A DNA stretch of 64,000 nucleotides from an uncultured Bacteroidales bacterium (GCA_903845055.1 CAIMWF010000062.1:62001-126000), one strand, 5' to 3'. Positions 18,093-27,209 are shown, counted from the stretch's first letter. A program made the numbers and translations. The notes: generated by a model not told the origin, from the letters alone.

Positions 18093-18800
18093 ATGAAAAA
18101 AAACGACCTGCTTGTCCTGGGGGTGATTATCCTGCTATTCCTCCCGTTTTTCCTGTTCACACCGGTTTTCATGGTGTACAGGGATTTCAACGCGGGGCAC
18201 GGATATGTGATGAGTTTCGTCAAGTTTGCCATTCTGGCCACTTTCGGCGAATGCCTCGGGCTGAGGATCAGGACAGGCAATTATCTCAAGCCCGGGTTCG
18301 GCCTGATCCCGCGGGCACTGGTGTGGGGCTTCCTGGGAATCGTCATCAAAACAGGGTTTGTGATCTTCGGGGAGGGTGCGCCGGTCATGCTGAAGAGCTT
18401 CGGCGTGGTTTTTCCGACCGCAAATCCTGCCGATATCCTGCGCCTGCCGGGTTTCACCATGCTTAAACTGCTTTCGGCCTTCAGCGTGAGCGTTACCCTT
18501 AACCTTTTATTTGCACCCGTTTTCATGGCCTTCCACCGGATAACCGACATGCACATCCTGCATACATCAGGTACGATTAAAGGGTTTTTCACTCCCGTGA
18601 AGGTCGGCCAATATGTTCGTGACGCCGACTGGTCAACCTTCTGGAATTTTGTCCTGAAACGGACCATTCCCCTCTTCTGGATCCCAGCCCATACCCTGAA
18701 TTTCATGCTGCCGGAGGGCTACCGCATCCTGGTCGCAGCACTTTACAGCGTGGTACTTGGCATCCTCCTCTCCCTTGCAGCACTCAAGGAAAAAAAGTAA
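18093..18800 (+). CDS. Mpv17/PMP22-like membrane protein
   Basis: Integral membrane protein of 235 residues with four to five hydrophobic segments. The C-terminal stretch from WSTFWNFVLKRTIPLFWIP to LNFMLPEGYRILVAALYS resembles the Mpv17/PMP22 signature (an aromatic-proline helix followed by NF..P..YR). The molecular role of these proteins is not established; eukaryotic members behave as channels. The frame opens at 18066, but the ATG at 18093 (MKKNDLLVLG) gives a normal first helix. A 12-bp direct repeat flanks the gene. Confidence 0.5.
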   Translation: MKKNDLLVLGVIILLFLPFFLFTPVFMVYRDFNAGHGYVMSFVKFAILATFGECLGLRIRTGNYLKPGFGLIPRALVWGFLGIVIKTGFVIFGEGAPVMLKSFGVVFPTANPADILRLPGFTMLKLLSAFSVSVTLNLLFAPVFMAFHRITDMHILHTSGTIKGFFTPVKVGQYVRDADWSTFWNFVLKRTIPLFWIPAHTLNFMLPEGYRILVAALYSVVLGILLSLAALKEKK

Positions 18801-18821
18801 CCCCTTCCCTCCACCTGCACA

Positions 18822-18833
18822 GGACGATACCAT
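18822..18833. repeat. 12-bp direct repeat, copy 2 (GGACGATACCAT)
   Basis: Second copy of the repeat at 18015-18026, in the gap before the T9SS cargo gene. It may be a shared regulatory site or a scar of gene insertion. Confidence 0.6.
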
Positions 18834-18903
18834 GAATTGATCTCCTGTTTGCATTTTTATTGATTTTTTTTATACTTTTATCATCCTGAAAGACAAATGA
18901 TCC

Positions 18904-21051
18904 ATGGGAAAAGGATTAGCAGTTTCCGTTTTCCTCCTGTTGGTGATGCCGTTGCTTGCATTCCCGGAAGGGACGAAGCAGATTGCACCTTTCCCGGCCG
19001 CTTTAGGCTGGGTGTGTATCGATAAATCGCGCAATGATTTCGGATCTTTTGATGCCGCTCCCGAATTCAGGATCAATATCAATATTACCGTCACCTCTGA
19101 AACGATCAACTTCGGCCTGGGTAAAAACATCGACACGGTGCCTGTCAATCTCAAATACCGGTTAAAGGATCCTGCCGGCAACATTGTCCTCGGCCCCCTC
19201 CCCATACCGGCATCCGGAAAGGGGTTCATAGGCGACTGGAATTCGGCGGCCATCGGTCCTTTCCCTGCGTCAGGCGGATACGATCCGATACATTACGCTC
19301 CGACGTCAACCGGTGACTACGTCCTTGAATTTTCATATCCGCCCGACAGCGCAGGCTTTTATACCGAAAATCACCGGATCATGTTCCGTTTTTTCGACAT
19401 CACGGTGGTTGATGCGGCCGGAAAACCGATCCAGGGAAGGGTGTGGTCAAAAGCCTGGCAGTTTAACAGCGGGAATGTACTTGCCCCTCCGACCATCAAC
19501 CGCTTTTGGGGGATCATGTACATCCTGTCGGACGACAGTATTGTAACGAGTGTGAACTGCAACGGATTCGTGGGCGGAACATTCTCCATTTCCAGCAACA
19601 AAACCGGGTGTTCCACCACCGGAAACATAAATGTTGACCGGCAATCGCGTACCGGGTTCCATACCTACCCGCAGTACAAGATTTTTTTATCCGACCCCGA
19701 CAGCCTCATCTTTCCAACCGGGAAATCGCACCCGGGGATCAACCTTCCGATTACGACAAAAAGCGATTGTGCCACAGGCAGCGTCGACCTGGGAGTGAAA
19801 GTCGACAAGGACGGCGAGATCGAGGTCTTCATCGACGTAAATCCGAACCCGGGCGCGGATCCCCGGGATTTGAAAATCACCGCTAATGTCCTGGCAAACC
19901 CCGGGGGAAACGGTTATAACATCATCCACTGGAACGGAAATGACGGCAAGGGAGCCCCTGTTAAAGACGGGACGGTCATCACCGCCACCGTCAGGTATAT
20001 CCATGGAATCACCCACCTCCCCATTTACGACATAGAATACAACGACAGCGGATACATCGTCAGCGTTGTGCGTCCACCCGGGCCCAGTCCGCTGATATAC
20101 TGGGACGACAGCCTTATACCGGGGAACACTACCGTTGACCTGACCGGATGCTCAGGTTTTCCCGGCTGTCACCTGTGGGACTATGATATCGGGAACAACA
20201 ACACCATCAATTCCTGGTGGTATGTAACCAGTACGCTGGCTCCCTCTGTCACCTTTACGGTAAAACGTACGCCCGGGCCGCCGGGAACCATATCAGGTGA
20301 GACGAACATCTGCCAGGGGGTCCATGCCAGATCCTATTCGGTCCCCGTCGATCCGGATGCCACGACGTACCAGTGGAGTTACTCCGGAACCGGTGCCACC
20401 GTCACAGGTTCGGGCGCCACTGCCAGCGTCACCTTTGCCGATACCGCAACATCGGGAAACATCACCGTTTTCAGTTCCAATGCCGACTGCGGTCCGGGGC
20501 CCTCTTCGACCCTGCCTGTCAGCATCTTTCCGAAACCCTCGGTCACCCTAGGTACCTTTGATTCGGTTTGCTACACCGCGCTGCCATTCCTGCTTTCAGG
20601 AGGGTCACCTGCAGGAGGGGTGTTCAGGGTCAATGGTGTTTCGTCGGCGATGTTCGACCCCGTTGCGGCGGGGCCCGGCCTGCACACGGTCGTATACAGC
20701 TATACCGATGCTCATGGATGCGTTGGAGCCGACAGCACCACTGTTTTCATCAAAACCGGGAAGGAATGCGAAATCGTCATCTGGGTGCCGAATGCATTTT
20801 CGCCGAACGGGGATGGACTGAATGATCATTTCCGGCCAGCGTCGGCTAATATCCGCAAATACAACATGATCATCTTCGACCGCAGCGGACTGATGGTATA
20901 TTCTTCGGACAATATCAGCGACGGCTGGGACGGAACTTATGGAGGCCAACCCTGCCCGGCCGGGATTTATATATACCGCATCGTATACGAGTCGTCGGTG
21001 GCACCTCCCACCTCTAAAACACTTACCGGCAACATCACCCTGGTCAGATAA
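18904..21051 (+). CDS. Secreted protein with T9SS type B sorting domain (CHU_C)
   Basis: Exported protein of 715 residues. It has a signal peptide (about 1-20), beta-rich repeats in the middle including Ig/PKD-like modules (about 460-620), and a C-terminal gliding-motility-associated domain (about 625-715) with VPNAFSPNGDGLNDHFRP, IFDRSGLMVYSS and the terminal PAGIYIYRIVY. The last domain targets proteins to the type IX secretion system, so the product is probably released or bound at the cell surface. No enzyme motif is seen; adhesion or structure is likely. Nothing else of the T9SS is in the window. Confidence 0.92.
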   Translation: MGKGLAVSVFLLLVMPLLAFPEGTKQIAPFPAALGWVCIDKSRNDFGSFDAAPEFRININITVTSETINFGLGKNIDTVPVNLKYRLKDPAGNIVLGPLPIPASGKGFIGDWNSAAIGPFPASGGYDPIHYAPTSTGDYVLEFSYPPDSAGFYTENHRIMFRFFDITVVDAAGKPIQGRVWSKAWQFNSGNVLAPPTINRFWGIMYILSDDSIVTSVNCNGFVGGTFSISSNKTGCSTTGNINVDRQSRTGFHTYPQYKIFLSDPDSLIFPTGKSHPGINLPITTKSDCATGSVDLGVKVDKDGEIEVFIDVNPNPGADPRDLKITANVLANPGGNGYNIIHWNGNDGKGAPVKDGTVITATVRYIHGITHLPIYDIEYNDSGYIVSVVRPPGPSPLIYWDDSLIPGNTTVDLTGCSGFPGCHLWDYDIGNNNTINSWWYVTSTLAPSVTFTVKRTPGPPGTISGETNICQGVHARSYSVPVDPDATTYQWSYSGTGATVTGSGATASVTFADTATSGNITVFSSNADCGPGPSSTLPVSIFPKPSVTLGTFDSVCYTALPFLLSGGSPAGGVFRVNGVSSAMFDPVAAGPGLHTVVYSYTDAHGCVGADSTTVFIKTGKECEIVIWVPNAFSPNGDGLNDHFRPASANIRKYNMIIFDRSGLMVYSSDNISDGWDGTYGGQPCPAGIYIYRIVYESSVAPPTSKTLTGNITLVR

Positions 21052-21189
21052 TACCGGGTATATTCCGGGCCGGAAGGAAACAAGAAATATTCTTAATCCC
21101 CTCCTTTATAATCGTTGGTTATTTGCAAATAAATAATCAATTTTGCTGTTTGTAATTCCATTGTCAAATTCACCTGATCAACCCGGCCT

Positions 21190-22521
21190 ATGAAAGATAC
21201 CCCCATCAGCCACGAAGTGGTCCAGCGGCATATCCAGGACAGTAAAATAAGGAACATCGGACAGGCGACCATCCGTGAGATAAAACGTCTGATCAACGGT
21301 ATCGAGACCGAAACCGGCGAAAAATTCATTCGCATGGAAATGGGAGTCCCCGGACTTCCGGCCACCGCCATCGGTGTCCAGGCTGAAATTGAAGCCCTGC
21401 AAAGGGGTGTGGCGGCGGTGTACCCCGATATTGAAGGTGCTCCTGTTTTAAAGCAGGAATCGGCCAGGTTCGCCAAACTTTTCCTGGACATTGACGTTGA
21501 ACCCGCAAACTGCATTCCGACGGTCGGAAGCATGCAGGGCGGTTTTGCCGCTTTCCTTACCTTTTCAAAGATCGACCGCAACAAAGATACCACCCTTTTC
21601 ATCGACCCGGGGTTCCCGGTTCATCACCAGCAGCATAAAGTGCTTGGCCAGAAGTTCGAAACCTTCGACGTGTACGATTACCGCGGGGATAAATTGCGCG
21701 ACAAGCTTATTAGTTATTTCGAGAAGGGGAACATCCATTCAGTCCTCTATTCCAACCCGAACAATCCTTCATGGATCTGTTTTACGGAACATGAGTTGCA
21801 AATCATCGGCGAACTTTCGAACCAGTATGGTGTGATCATCATAGAGGACCTGGCCTATTTTGCCATGGACTTCCGCAAGGATTATTCCAAACCGGGGCTC
21901 CCCCCCTACCAGCCAACGGTTGCAAAATATACCGACAATTATGTGCTGCTGATCTCGAGTTCAAAGGCTTTCAGTTATGCCGGCCAGCGTATCGGCATGA
22001 TGATCGTTTCCAACAAGCTTTTCAACACCCGTTCGGCCGATCTGCTCAGGTTCTATTCGACCGACATTGTCGGCAGGGCGCTGATTTACGGAACTGTATA
22101 CGCCCTGAGCGCAGGGACCGCTCACTCCACGCAATATGCCCTTGCGGCCATGCTGAAGGCAGTGAACGACGGCACGCTCGATTTCGTGGAAGCCGTCAGG
22201 GAGTATGGCGCCAAGGCGAAGATCATGAAGAAGATGTTTACCGACAACGGTTTCACCATTGTTTACGACCAGGATGAGGGGGTGCCCATCGCCGACGGCT
22301 TTTACTTTACCTTTGCCTACCCCGGGTTCGACGGGGAGGCTCTGCTGGAGGAACTTCTCTATTACGGGATCAGCGCCATTGCCCTCAGCATCACCGGGAG
22401 CCAGCGCAAAGAGGGGATCCGCGCATGCGTGTCGCTTGTAAAGCGGGAGCAGTTCCCGGCATTGGAGATGCGGCTGCGGGCGTTCAATGAGAATCAAAAA
22501 AGTAGCGAGGTGGCGAGGTAA
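21190..22521 (+). CDS. Class I/II pyridoxal-phosphate aminotransferase
   Basis: Fold-type I PLP enzyme of 443 residues. SNPNNPSW is the conserved NPxNP site, EDLAYFAMD carries the Asp that contacts the PLP ring, and SSSKAFSYAGQRIG holds the Schiff-base lysine. It transfers an amino group between an amino acid and a 2-oxoacid; substrate unknown, though the 2-oxoacid oxidoreductase operon that follows makes amino acid breakdown plausible. The last residues (SSEVAR) and the TAA stop are encoded by an 8-bp tandem repeat, so the C-terminus has been extended or altered by the array. Confidence 0.9.
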   Translation: MKDTPISHEVVQRHIQDSKIRNIGQATIREIKRLINGIETETGEKFIRMEMGVPGLPATAIGVQAEIEALQRGVAAVYPDIEGAPVLKQESARFAKLFLDIDVEPANCIPTVGSMQGGFAAFLTFSKIDRNKDTTLFIDPGFPVHHQQHKVLGQKFETFDVYDYRGDKLRDKLISYFEKGNIHSVLYSNPNNPSWICFTEHELQIIGELSNQYGVIIIEDLAYFAMDFRKDYSKPGLPPYQPTVAKYTDNYVLLISSSKAFSYAGQRIGMMIVSNKLFNTRSADLLRFYSTDIVGRALIYGTVYALSAGTAHSTQYALAAMLKAVNDGTLDFVEAVREYGAKAKIMKKMFTDNGFTIVYDQDEGVPIADGFYFTFAYPGFDGEALLEELLYYGISAIALSITGSQRKEGIRACVSLVKREQFPALEMRLRAFNENQKSSEVAR

Positions 22522-22568
22522 CGAGGTAGCAAAATAGTGAAATGGCGAAATGGCGAGATGGCGAAATA
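22501..22568. repeat. Short tandem repeat, 8-bp unit RRTRGCGA
   Basis: About eight copies, drifting from GGTAGCGA/GGTGGCGA to AATGGCGA. The array begins inside the aminotransferase gene and supplies its stop codon in the third unit. The same unit family recurs at 36786-36841 after the NUDIX gene. Confidence 0.92.
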
Positions 22569-22667
22569 AAAATCCCCGCCGGTTAAAAGAACTTAAACCA
22601 TTTCTAAATTAGGTCCTCCTGCACAATTTCGGGATCACTCCATACCCTGGATTCAAACAAATTTCTG

Positions 22668-22675
22668 TAATTTCG
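22668..22675 (+). promoter_or_regulatory. Possible -7 box (TAATTTCG) for kor operon
   Basis: Seven-of-eight match to TAnnTTTG, 36 bases ahead of the ferredoxin subunit ATG at the head of the operon. Confidence 0.35.
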
Positions 22676-22711
22676 CAAATGTGAATCTGTTAACAATTCA
22701 ACCTCTATCAT

Positions 22712-22942
22712 ATGGCAAAAATCAAAGGTGATATCGTGATCAACACGGAGCGCTGCAAAGGATGCGAAGTTTGCATTGCCGCCTGCCCCTTCACGGTGAT
22801 TCAAATGTCGAAGGAAGTGAACAGCAAGGGTTACCATTTCGCAATGAAGGTGAATGATGAATGCACGGGCTGCACCAATTGCGCCCTGGTCTGTCCCGAC
22901 GGCGTGATTACCGTCTACAGGGCCAAAGTGACAACCGAATAA
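22712..22942 (+). CDS. korD: 2-oxoacid:ferredoxin oxidoreductase delta subunit (2[4Fe-4S])
   Basis: Small ferredoxin-like subunit of 76 residues with two CxxCxxCxxxCP clusters (CKGCEVCIAACP and CTGCTNCALVCP). It passes electrons from the catalytic subunits to free ferredoxin. It heads a four-gene unit, D-A-B-C. The same layout is used by 2-oxoglutarate (Kor) and branched-chain (Vor) enzymes, so the substrate is not certain. Confidence 0.92.
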   Translation: MAKIKGDIVINTERCKGCEVCIAACPFTVIQMSKEVNSKGYHFAMKVNDECTGCTNCALVCPDGVITVYRAKVTTE

Positions 22943-22962
22943 CAACCAAAAAACGATATGCA

Positions 22963-24045
22963 ATGGGTGAACTAAGACTAATGAAGGGCAACGAAGCGGT
23001 CGCCGAGGCCGCTATCCGTGCAGGTTGCGACGGATATTTCGGATACCCCATCACGCCACAGTCGGAGGTAATGGAATACCTGATGGCTGAAAAGCCGTTT
23101 GAACGCACCGGGATGGTCGTTCTCCAGGCAGAAAGTGAAGTTGCCGCCATCAATATGCTATATGGCGGTGCGGGAACAGGAAAAATGGTCATGACCTCCT
23201 CCTCCAGTCCTGGCATCAGCCTGATGCAGGAAGGCATCAGTTACATGGCCGGGGCAGAACTGCCGGCCCTGATCGTCAACATCGTTCGCGGCGGTCCCGG
23301 GCTGGGAACCATCCAGCCTTCGCAGGCCGACTATTTCCAGGCGGTAAAGGGCGGTGGTCACGGCGACTACAAAATGCTGGTCCTTGCCCCCGCTTCGGTC
23401 CAGGAAATGTGCGACCATGTAAAACTTGGTTTCGACAAAGCATACCAGTACCGCACCCCGGTGATGATCCTCTCCGACGGCGCCATCGGCCAGATGATGG
23501 AGAAGGTTGTTCTTTTCGACCAGATCCCCCGCCGCACCGATGCTGAGGTAATCGAGCAATGCCCATGGGCATCCAACGGAAGGCCCGCCACACGCGACCA
23601 CAACATCATCACCTCCCTCGACCTCGATCCTGCCGGGCAGGAACGCGTGAACCTGAAACTCCAGGCGAAATACAAACTAATGGAGCAGAACGAAGTATTG
23701 TACGAAGAGATCCAGTGCGAAGATGCAGAATACCTGTTCGTTGCATTCGGCCTTTCGGCCCGTATCTGCCAGAAGGCCATCGACCTCGCCCGCGCCAAGG
23801 GGATCAAGGTCGGATTGTTCCGCCCGATCACCCTGTTCCCTTTCCCCGTCATAGAAGTGTCGAATGTTGGCAACCACGTTAAAGGGATCCTGGTTGTTGA
23901 AATGAACGCAGGGCAAATGATTGAAGATGTTAAACTGTCGGTGGGCTGCAAAGTGAAGATCGAGCATTTCGGTCGTTTCGGCGGGATCATCCCTTCACCG
24001 GATGAGGTCGTAAGGGCTCTTGAACAACAAATTATCGGAGGCTGA
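22963..24045 (+). CDS. korA: 2-oxoacid:ferredoxin oxidoreductase alpha subunit
   Basis: Alpha subunit of 360 residues: the pyrimidine-binding half of a thiamine-diphosphate 2-oxoacid:ferredoxin oxidoreductase that converts a 2-oxoacid and CoA to acyl-CoA, CO2 and reduced ferredoxin. FGYPITPQSEVMEY, SSPGISLMQEGISYMAG and VRGGPGLGTIQPSQADY are family hallmarks. The ATG at 22963 lies 20 bases after korD; a longer frame from 22861 would run through korD and is rejected. KorA and KorB form the catalytic core. Kor and Vor types are hard to separate by eye. Confidence 0.92.
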   Translation: MGELRLMKGNEAVAEAAIRAGCDGYFGYPITPQSEVMEYLMAEKPFERTGMVVLQAESEVAAINMLYGGAGTGKMVMTSSSSPGISLMQEGISYMAGAELPALIVNIVRGGPGLGTIQPSQADYFQAVKGGGHGDYKMLVLAPASVQEMCDHVKLGFDKAYQYRTPVMILSDGAIGQMMEKVVLFDQIPRRTDAEVIEQCPWASNGRPATRDHNIITSLDLDPAGQERVNLKLQAKYKLMEQNEVLYEEIQCEDAEYLFVAFGLSARICQKAIDLARAKGIKVGLFRPITLFPFPVIEVSNVGNHVKGILVVEMNAGQMIEDVKLSVGCKVKIEHFGRFGGIIPSPDEVVRALEQQIIGG

Positions 24046-24047
24046 TT

Positions 24048-24854
24048 ATGGAAGACAAATTCGCAAAAACAGAAATACACAAGCCGGAAAATATCGTTTA
24101 TAAAAAGTCGGACCTGATGGTCGACCGGCCCTTGAGTTATTGCCCGGGTTGCGGGCACGGTACCGCCCATCGCATGCTGATGGAGGTGCTGGAGGAGATG
24201 AACATCCAGGATAAAACCATCGGGGTTTCGCCTGTCGGCTGTTCCGTACTGGCCTATGACTTCCTGAACATCGACATGCTTGGCGCGGCCCACGGACGCG
24301 CTCCTGCGCTGGCAACGGCCATCAAGAGGCTGTGGCCCGACCACTTCGTCTTCACCTACCAGGGCGACGGCGACCTCGCGGCCATCGGCACTGCGGAGAC
24401 CATCCATGCCTGCAACAGGGGCGAAAACATCACCATCATCTTTATCAACAACGGCATTTACGGCATGACCGGGGGACAGATGGCCCCAACCACCCTGCCG
24501 GGAATGCGTTCCTCAACATCTCCTTACGGGCGCGACGTTCCTACGATGGGACACCCGCTGAAGATCACGGAACTCGTGGCACAACTGCCCGGCGTTTATT
24601 ACGTGACGCGGCAGTCGGTCCATACCCCCAACAATGTGCGCAAGACCAAGAAGGCCATGCGCAAAGCGTTTGAGCTGCAGAAGGAGAACAGGGGCGTTTG
24701 TTTCATCGAGATCGTTTCAAACTGTAATTCAGGATGGAAGATGACCCCGGTACAATCAAACAAATGGATGGAAGAAAACATGTTCCCGTTCTACCAGCTG
24801 GGCGACATCAAGGTGGATGGAAAACTCATCGAAAAGAAAGAAACTGTTGAGTAG
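24048..24854 (+). CDS. korB: 2-oxoacid:ferredoxin oxidoreductase beta subunit
   Basis: Beta subunit of 268 residues carrying the thiamine-diphosphate diphosphate site: YCPGCGHGTAHR (cluster/TPP-associated CxxCGH), then GDGDLAAIG and NNGIYGMTGGQ, the GDG...NN binding motif. It starts two bases after korA, so the two are coupled. After it comes a 56-bp gap with a decayed 7-bp repeat before korC. Confidence 0.93.
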   Translation: MEDKFAKTEIHKPENIVYKKSDLMVDRPLSYCPGCGHGTAHRMLMEVLEEMNIQDKTIGVSPVGCSVLAYDFLNIDMLGAAHGRAPALATAIKRLWPDHFVFTYQGDGDLAAIGTAETIHACNRGENITIIFINNGIYGMTGGQMAPTTLPGMRSSTSPYGRDVPTMGHPLKITELVAQLPGVYYVTRQSVHTPNNVRKTKKAMRKAFELQKENRGVCFIEIVSNCNSGWKMTPVQSNKWMEENMFPFYQLGDIKVDGKLIEKKETVE

Positions 24855-24879
24855 GATCAAATCCGTTCGACAATCGAAA

Positions 24880-24907
24880 TCCGTTATTCAATATCCGATA
24901 TTCAAAG
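24880..24907. repeat. Decayed 7-bp tandem repeat (TCCGTTA-like)
   Basis: Four imperfect units (TCCGTTA, TTCAATA, TCCGATA, TTCAAAG) between korB and korC. Weaker than the other arrays, but with the same period. Confidence 0.4.
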
Positions 24908-24910
24908 ACT

Positions 24911-25465
24911 ATGACTGAAGAGATTATCATTGCCGGTTTTGGGGGACAGGGAGTACTTTCCATGGGAAAAATCCTGGCCTATTCGGGAGTTATGCAAAAT
25001 AAAGAGGTAAGCTGGATGCCCTCCTACGGACCTGAAATGCGCGGCGGCACAGCCAATGTGACCGTAATCATCAGCGACGAACGGATCAGTTCGCCGATTC
25101 TGAATGCCTTCGATACCGCCATCATCCTGAACCAGCAGTCGATGGACAAGTTTGAAAAATCAGTAAAGCCCGGAGGGCTGCTTATTTACGATCCCAACGG
25201 GCTGACACGCTTTCCCGAACGCACGGATATCAACATCTACTCCATCGAAGCTGCCGACGAAGCCGCCAGGCAGGGACTTTCCAAGATTTTCAACATGGTG
25301 GTCCTCGGCGGGTTCCTCAAACTGAAACCGCTGGTAGCCCCTGAATTCATTCACAAGGGATTGCAGAAATCACTTCCTGCAAGGCACCATGCCCTCATTC
25401 CCGAAAATGAAAAAGCCATCGAGATTGGAAAGGGCCTGCTGAAGCCCGTCCATGTGCTTGCTTAA
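24911..25465 (+). CDS. korC: 2-oxoacid:ferredoxin oxidoreductase gamma subunit
   Basis: Gamma subunit of 184 residues. IIAGFGGQGVLSMGKIL (about residues 6-22) and SYGPEMRGGTANVTV are the family signature. It completes the D-A-B-C set of a four-subunit enzyme. Cotranscription with korDAB is likely although a short repeat lies between korB and korC. Confidence 0.92.
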   Translation: MTEEIIIAGFGGQGVLSMGKILAYSGVMQNKEVSWMPSYGPEMRGGTANVTVIISDERISSPILNAFDTAIILNQQSMDKFEKSVKPGGLLIYDPNGLTRFPERTDINIYSIEAADEAARQGLSKIFNMVVLGGFLKLKPLVAPEFIHKGLQKSLPARHHALIPENEKAIEIGKGLLKPVHVLA

Positions 25466-25495
25466 CGTTTGCTTTGCTGCTAACCAGGACAGGTT

Positions 25496-26257
25496 TTGAC
25501 AAACCAGGAGCTTTTTGCCTTCCTTGAGGCCGGATACTCCCGGTATAACTGTCCTGGCTTTATCGCTTCTGATCCCATCTCCGTTCCGCACCGGTTCACC
25601 CTGAAACAGGACATTGAAATTGCCGGTTTCCTGGCCGCCACCATATCGTGGGGAAACAGGAAATCGATTGTCGCCAACGCGATGAAACTCACGGATCTCA
25701 TGGGAAAATCGCCATATGAGTTCCTTTTAAATGCCAAAACCGGGGACTTCAGGCCCTTTCTTCAATTCGTCCACCGGACCTTCAACGGCGAGGATTGCCT
25801 CTTCTTTGTCACCTCCCTTCGGAACCTTTACCGGCGATACGAATGCATGGAGCTCCTCTTCAGTTCGGTTAACCAGCAAGGGACGGCCCATGCGATCGGA
25901 AACTTCCGGGATGCTTTTCTCTCAACAGCCCACCTGAAACGGTCGGAAAAGCACATTTCGAACCCTGCCGGCGGCTCGGCGGCAAAGCGGATCAACATGT
26001 TCCTGCGCTGGATGGTGCGGACCGACAACATGGGAGTTGATTTCGGCCTCTGGAATACCATCGATCCCGCCAACCTGATCTGCCCGCTTGATTTGCATTC
26101 GGGCAATGTTGCCCGCAAACTGGGGCTGCTTAAACGGAAAGTCAACGACTGGAAAGCCGCCGAAGAGCTCACGGCAAACCTGCGGAAGTTCGATCCCCGC
26201 GATCCGGTTAAATATGACTTTGCCCTTTTCGGCCTCGGGGTTTCTGAGAAATTCTGA
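25496..26257 (+). CDS. TIGR02757 (DUF2400) family protein
   Basis: Protein of 253 residues, of a family common in Bacteroidota and some other phyla and without a known function. Characteristic stretches are AATISWGNRKSIVANAM, KRINMFLRWMVRTDN and DLHSGNVARKLGLL, the last two reminiscent of helix-hairpin-helix DNA glycosylases, so DNA binding is possible. The start is TTG at 25496: the frame has a stop 15 bases upstream and no ATG until residue 63. It lies 30 bases after korC. Confidence 0.8.
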   Translation: MTNQELFAFLEAGYSRYNCPGFIASDPISVPHRFTLKQDIEIAGFLAATISWGNRKSIVANAMKLTDLMGKSPYEFLLNAKTGDFRPFLQFVHRTFNGEDCLFFVTSLRNLYRRYECMELLFSSVNQQGTAHAIGNFRDAFLSTAHLKRSEKHISNPAGGSAAKRINMFLRWMVRTDNMGVDFGLWNTIDPANLICPLDLHSGNVARKLGLLKRKVNDWKAAEELTANLRKFDPRDPVKYDFALFGLGVSEKF

Positions 26258-26272
26258 CATCGCTATTTTTCC

Positions 26273-26280
26273 TACCTTTG
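26273..26280 (+). promoter_or_regulatory. Bacteroidota -7 box (TACCTTTG)
   Basis: Perfect TAnnTTTG match only 6 bases before the ATG of the CDF-like gene, implying a very short or absent 5' leader. Confidence 0.6.
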
Positions 26281-26286
26281 TGATGT

Positions 26287-26967
26287 ATGAAAAACCATTT
26301 GGAAATCAATGAAATAACCGGCAACCCTGAAAAATACCTCCGGTGGGCCCTTTACCTCGCCATTTTTACAATCATTTACAACCTTGCAGAAGGGTTGGCC
26401 AGTCTCCTGCTGGGGATTGCCGGCGAAAGTTTCACACTTTTCGGTTTTGGCACCGACAGCCTGATAGAGGTCATTTCAGGCCTTGGCATCCTCCGGATGG
26501 TGACGCGCCTCCGGGCCAGGGGTGAGGCGCATCGTACCGGGTTTGAGAAACAGGCCCTGCGGGTTACCGGCGCTGCATTTTATGTGCTGGCCGCCGGGCT
26601 TCTCGTCACATCCTGCTTCAACCTTTATTCATGTCACAAACCCGGAACGACCTTCTGGGGTATCGTCATTTCGCTGGTTTCCATCGTCATAATGGCCCTG
26701 TTGCTCCGATTGAAACTGGCTGCCGGCAGGAGACTCGGTTCGGCTGCCATCATTGCCGATGCGCATTGCACCCGGGTTTGCATCTATATGTCCGTCGTGC
26801 TCCTTGCTGCCAGTCTTGTTTATGAACTCACAGGGCTCTGGTGGACCGATATCCTCGGAACCCTCGGGCTCGCATGGTTTTCATTTTCCGAAGGGCGTGA
26901 ATGTTTCGAAAAAGCACGCACCGGGGCACATTGCTCCTGTAAAAATGCAACCAGACAGGTAAGTTAA
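26287..26967 (+). CDS. CDF-like cation transporter, membrane domain only
   Basis: Membrane protein of 226 residues with six predicted helices, resembling the transmembrane half of cation diffusion facilitators. GFGTDSLIEVISG (about 56-68) and IIADAHCTRVC (about 157-167) are where CDF metal-site residues fall, but the classical HxxxD pairs are changed (TDSLIE, DAHCT). No C-terminal cytoplasmic domain follows; the protein ends in a short tail with Cys and His (HCSCKN). It probably exports a divalent metal; which one is unknown. It has its own promoter at 26273. Confidence 0.7.
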   Translation: MKNHLEINEITGNPEKYLRWALYLAIFTIIYNLAEGLASLLLGIAGESFTLFGFGTDSLIEVISGLGILRMVTRLRARGEAHRTGFEKQALRVTGAAFYVLAAGLLVTSCFNLYSCHKPGTTFWGIVISLVSIVIMALLLRLKLAAGRRLGSAAIIADAHCTRVCIYMSVVLLAASLVYELTGLWWTDILGTLGLAWFSFSEGRECFEKARTGAHCSCKNATRQVS

Positions 26968-26990
26968 CGTCAAATGTTAAACATTTTCTT

Positions 26991-27018
26991 TCGTCACTCG
27001 TCACTCGTCATTCATCAT
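26991..27018. repeat. Short tandem repeat, 7-bp unit TCGTCAC
   Basis: Four units: TCGTCAC twice, then TCGTCAT and TCATCAT. The unit is the reverse complement of GTGACGA found at 30037-30071, 3 kb away. Confidence 0.85.
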
Positions 27019-27056
27019 TTAAATCGTAATTCCAAAATCGTAAATCGTACATAATA

Positions 27057-27209
27057 ATGGGTTTATTCCGCGCGCTCATCTGTATCATTTTCCCGCCCCT
27101 TGCCGTCCTTGACCGGGGCTGCGGCGCCATCCTGCTAGTCGTCATCCTCACCTGCTGCGGCTGGATCCCCGGCGTGATCGCCGCCATTGTCTTCAACATG
27201 AGAGACTGA
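27057..27209 (+). CDS. YqaE/Pmp3 family small membrane protein
   Basis: A 50-residue protein with two hydrophobic helices (about 5-18 and 22-46) and the family sequence FPPLAVLDRGCGAILLVVIL, ending CCGWIPGVIAAIVFN. Pmp3/YqaE proteins are small stress-induced membrane proteins linked to membrane potential and salt tolerance in other organisms. It sits alone between two tandem repeats. Confidence 0.9.
   Translation: MGLFRALICIIFPPLAVLDRGCGAILLVVILTCCGWIPGVIAAIVFNMRD

Noticed and set aside
22861-22962. 34-residue N-terminal extension of korA
   Set aside because: It would overlap the second cluster motif of korD; the ATG at 22963 fits the family start.
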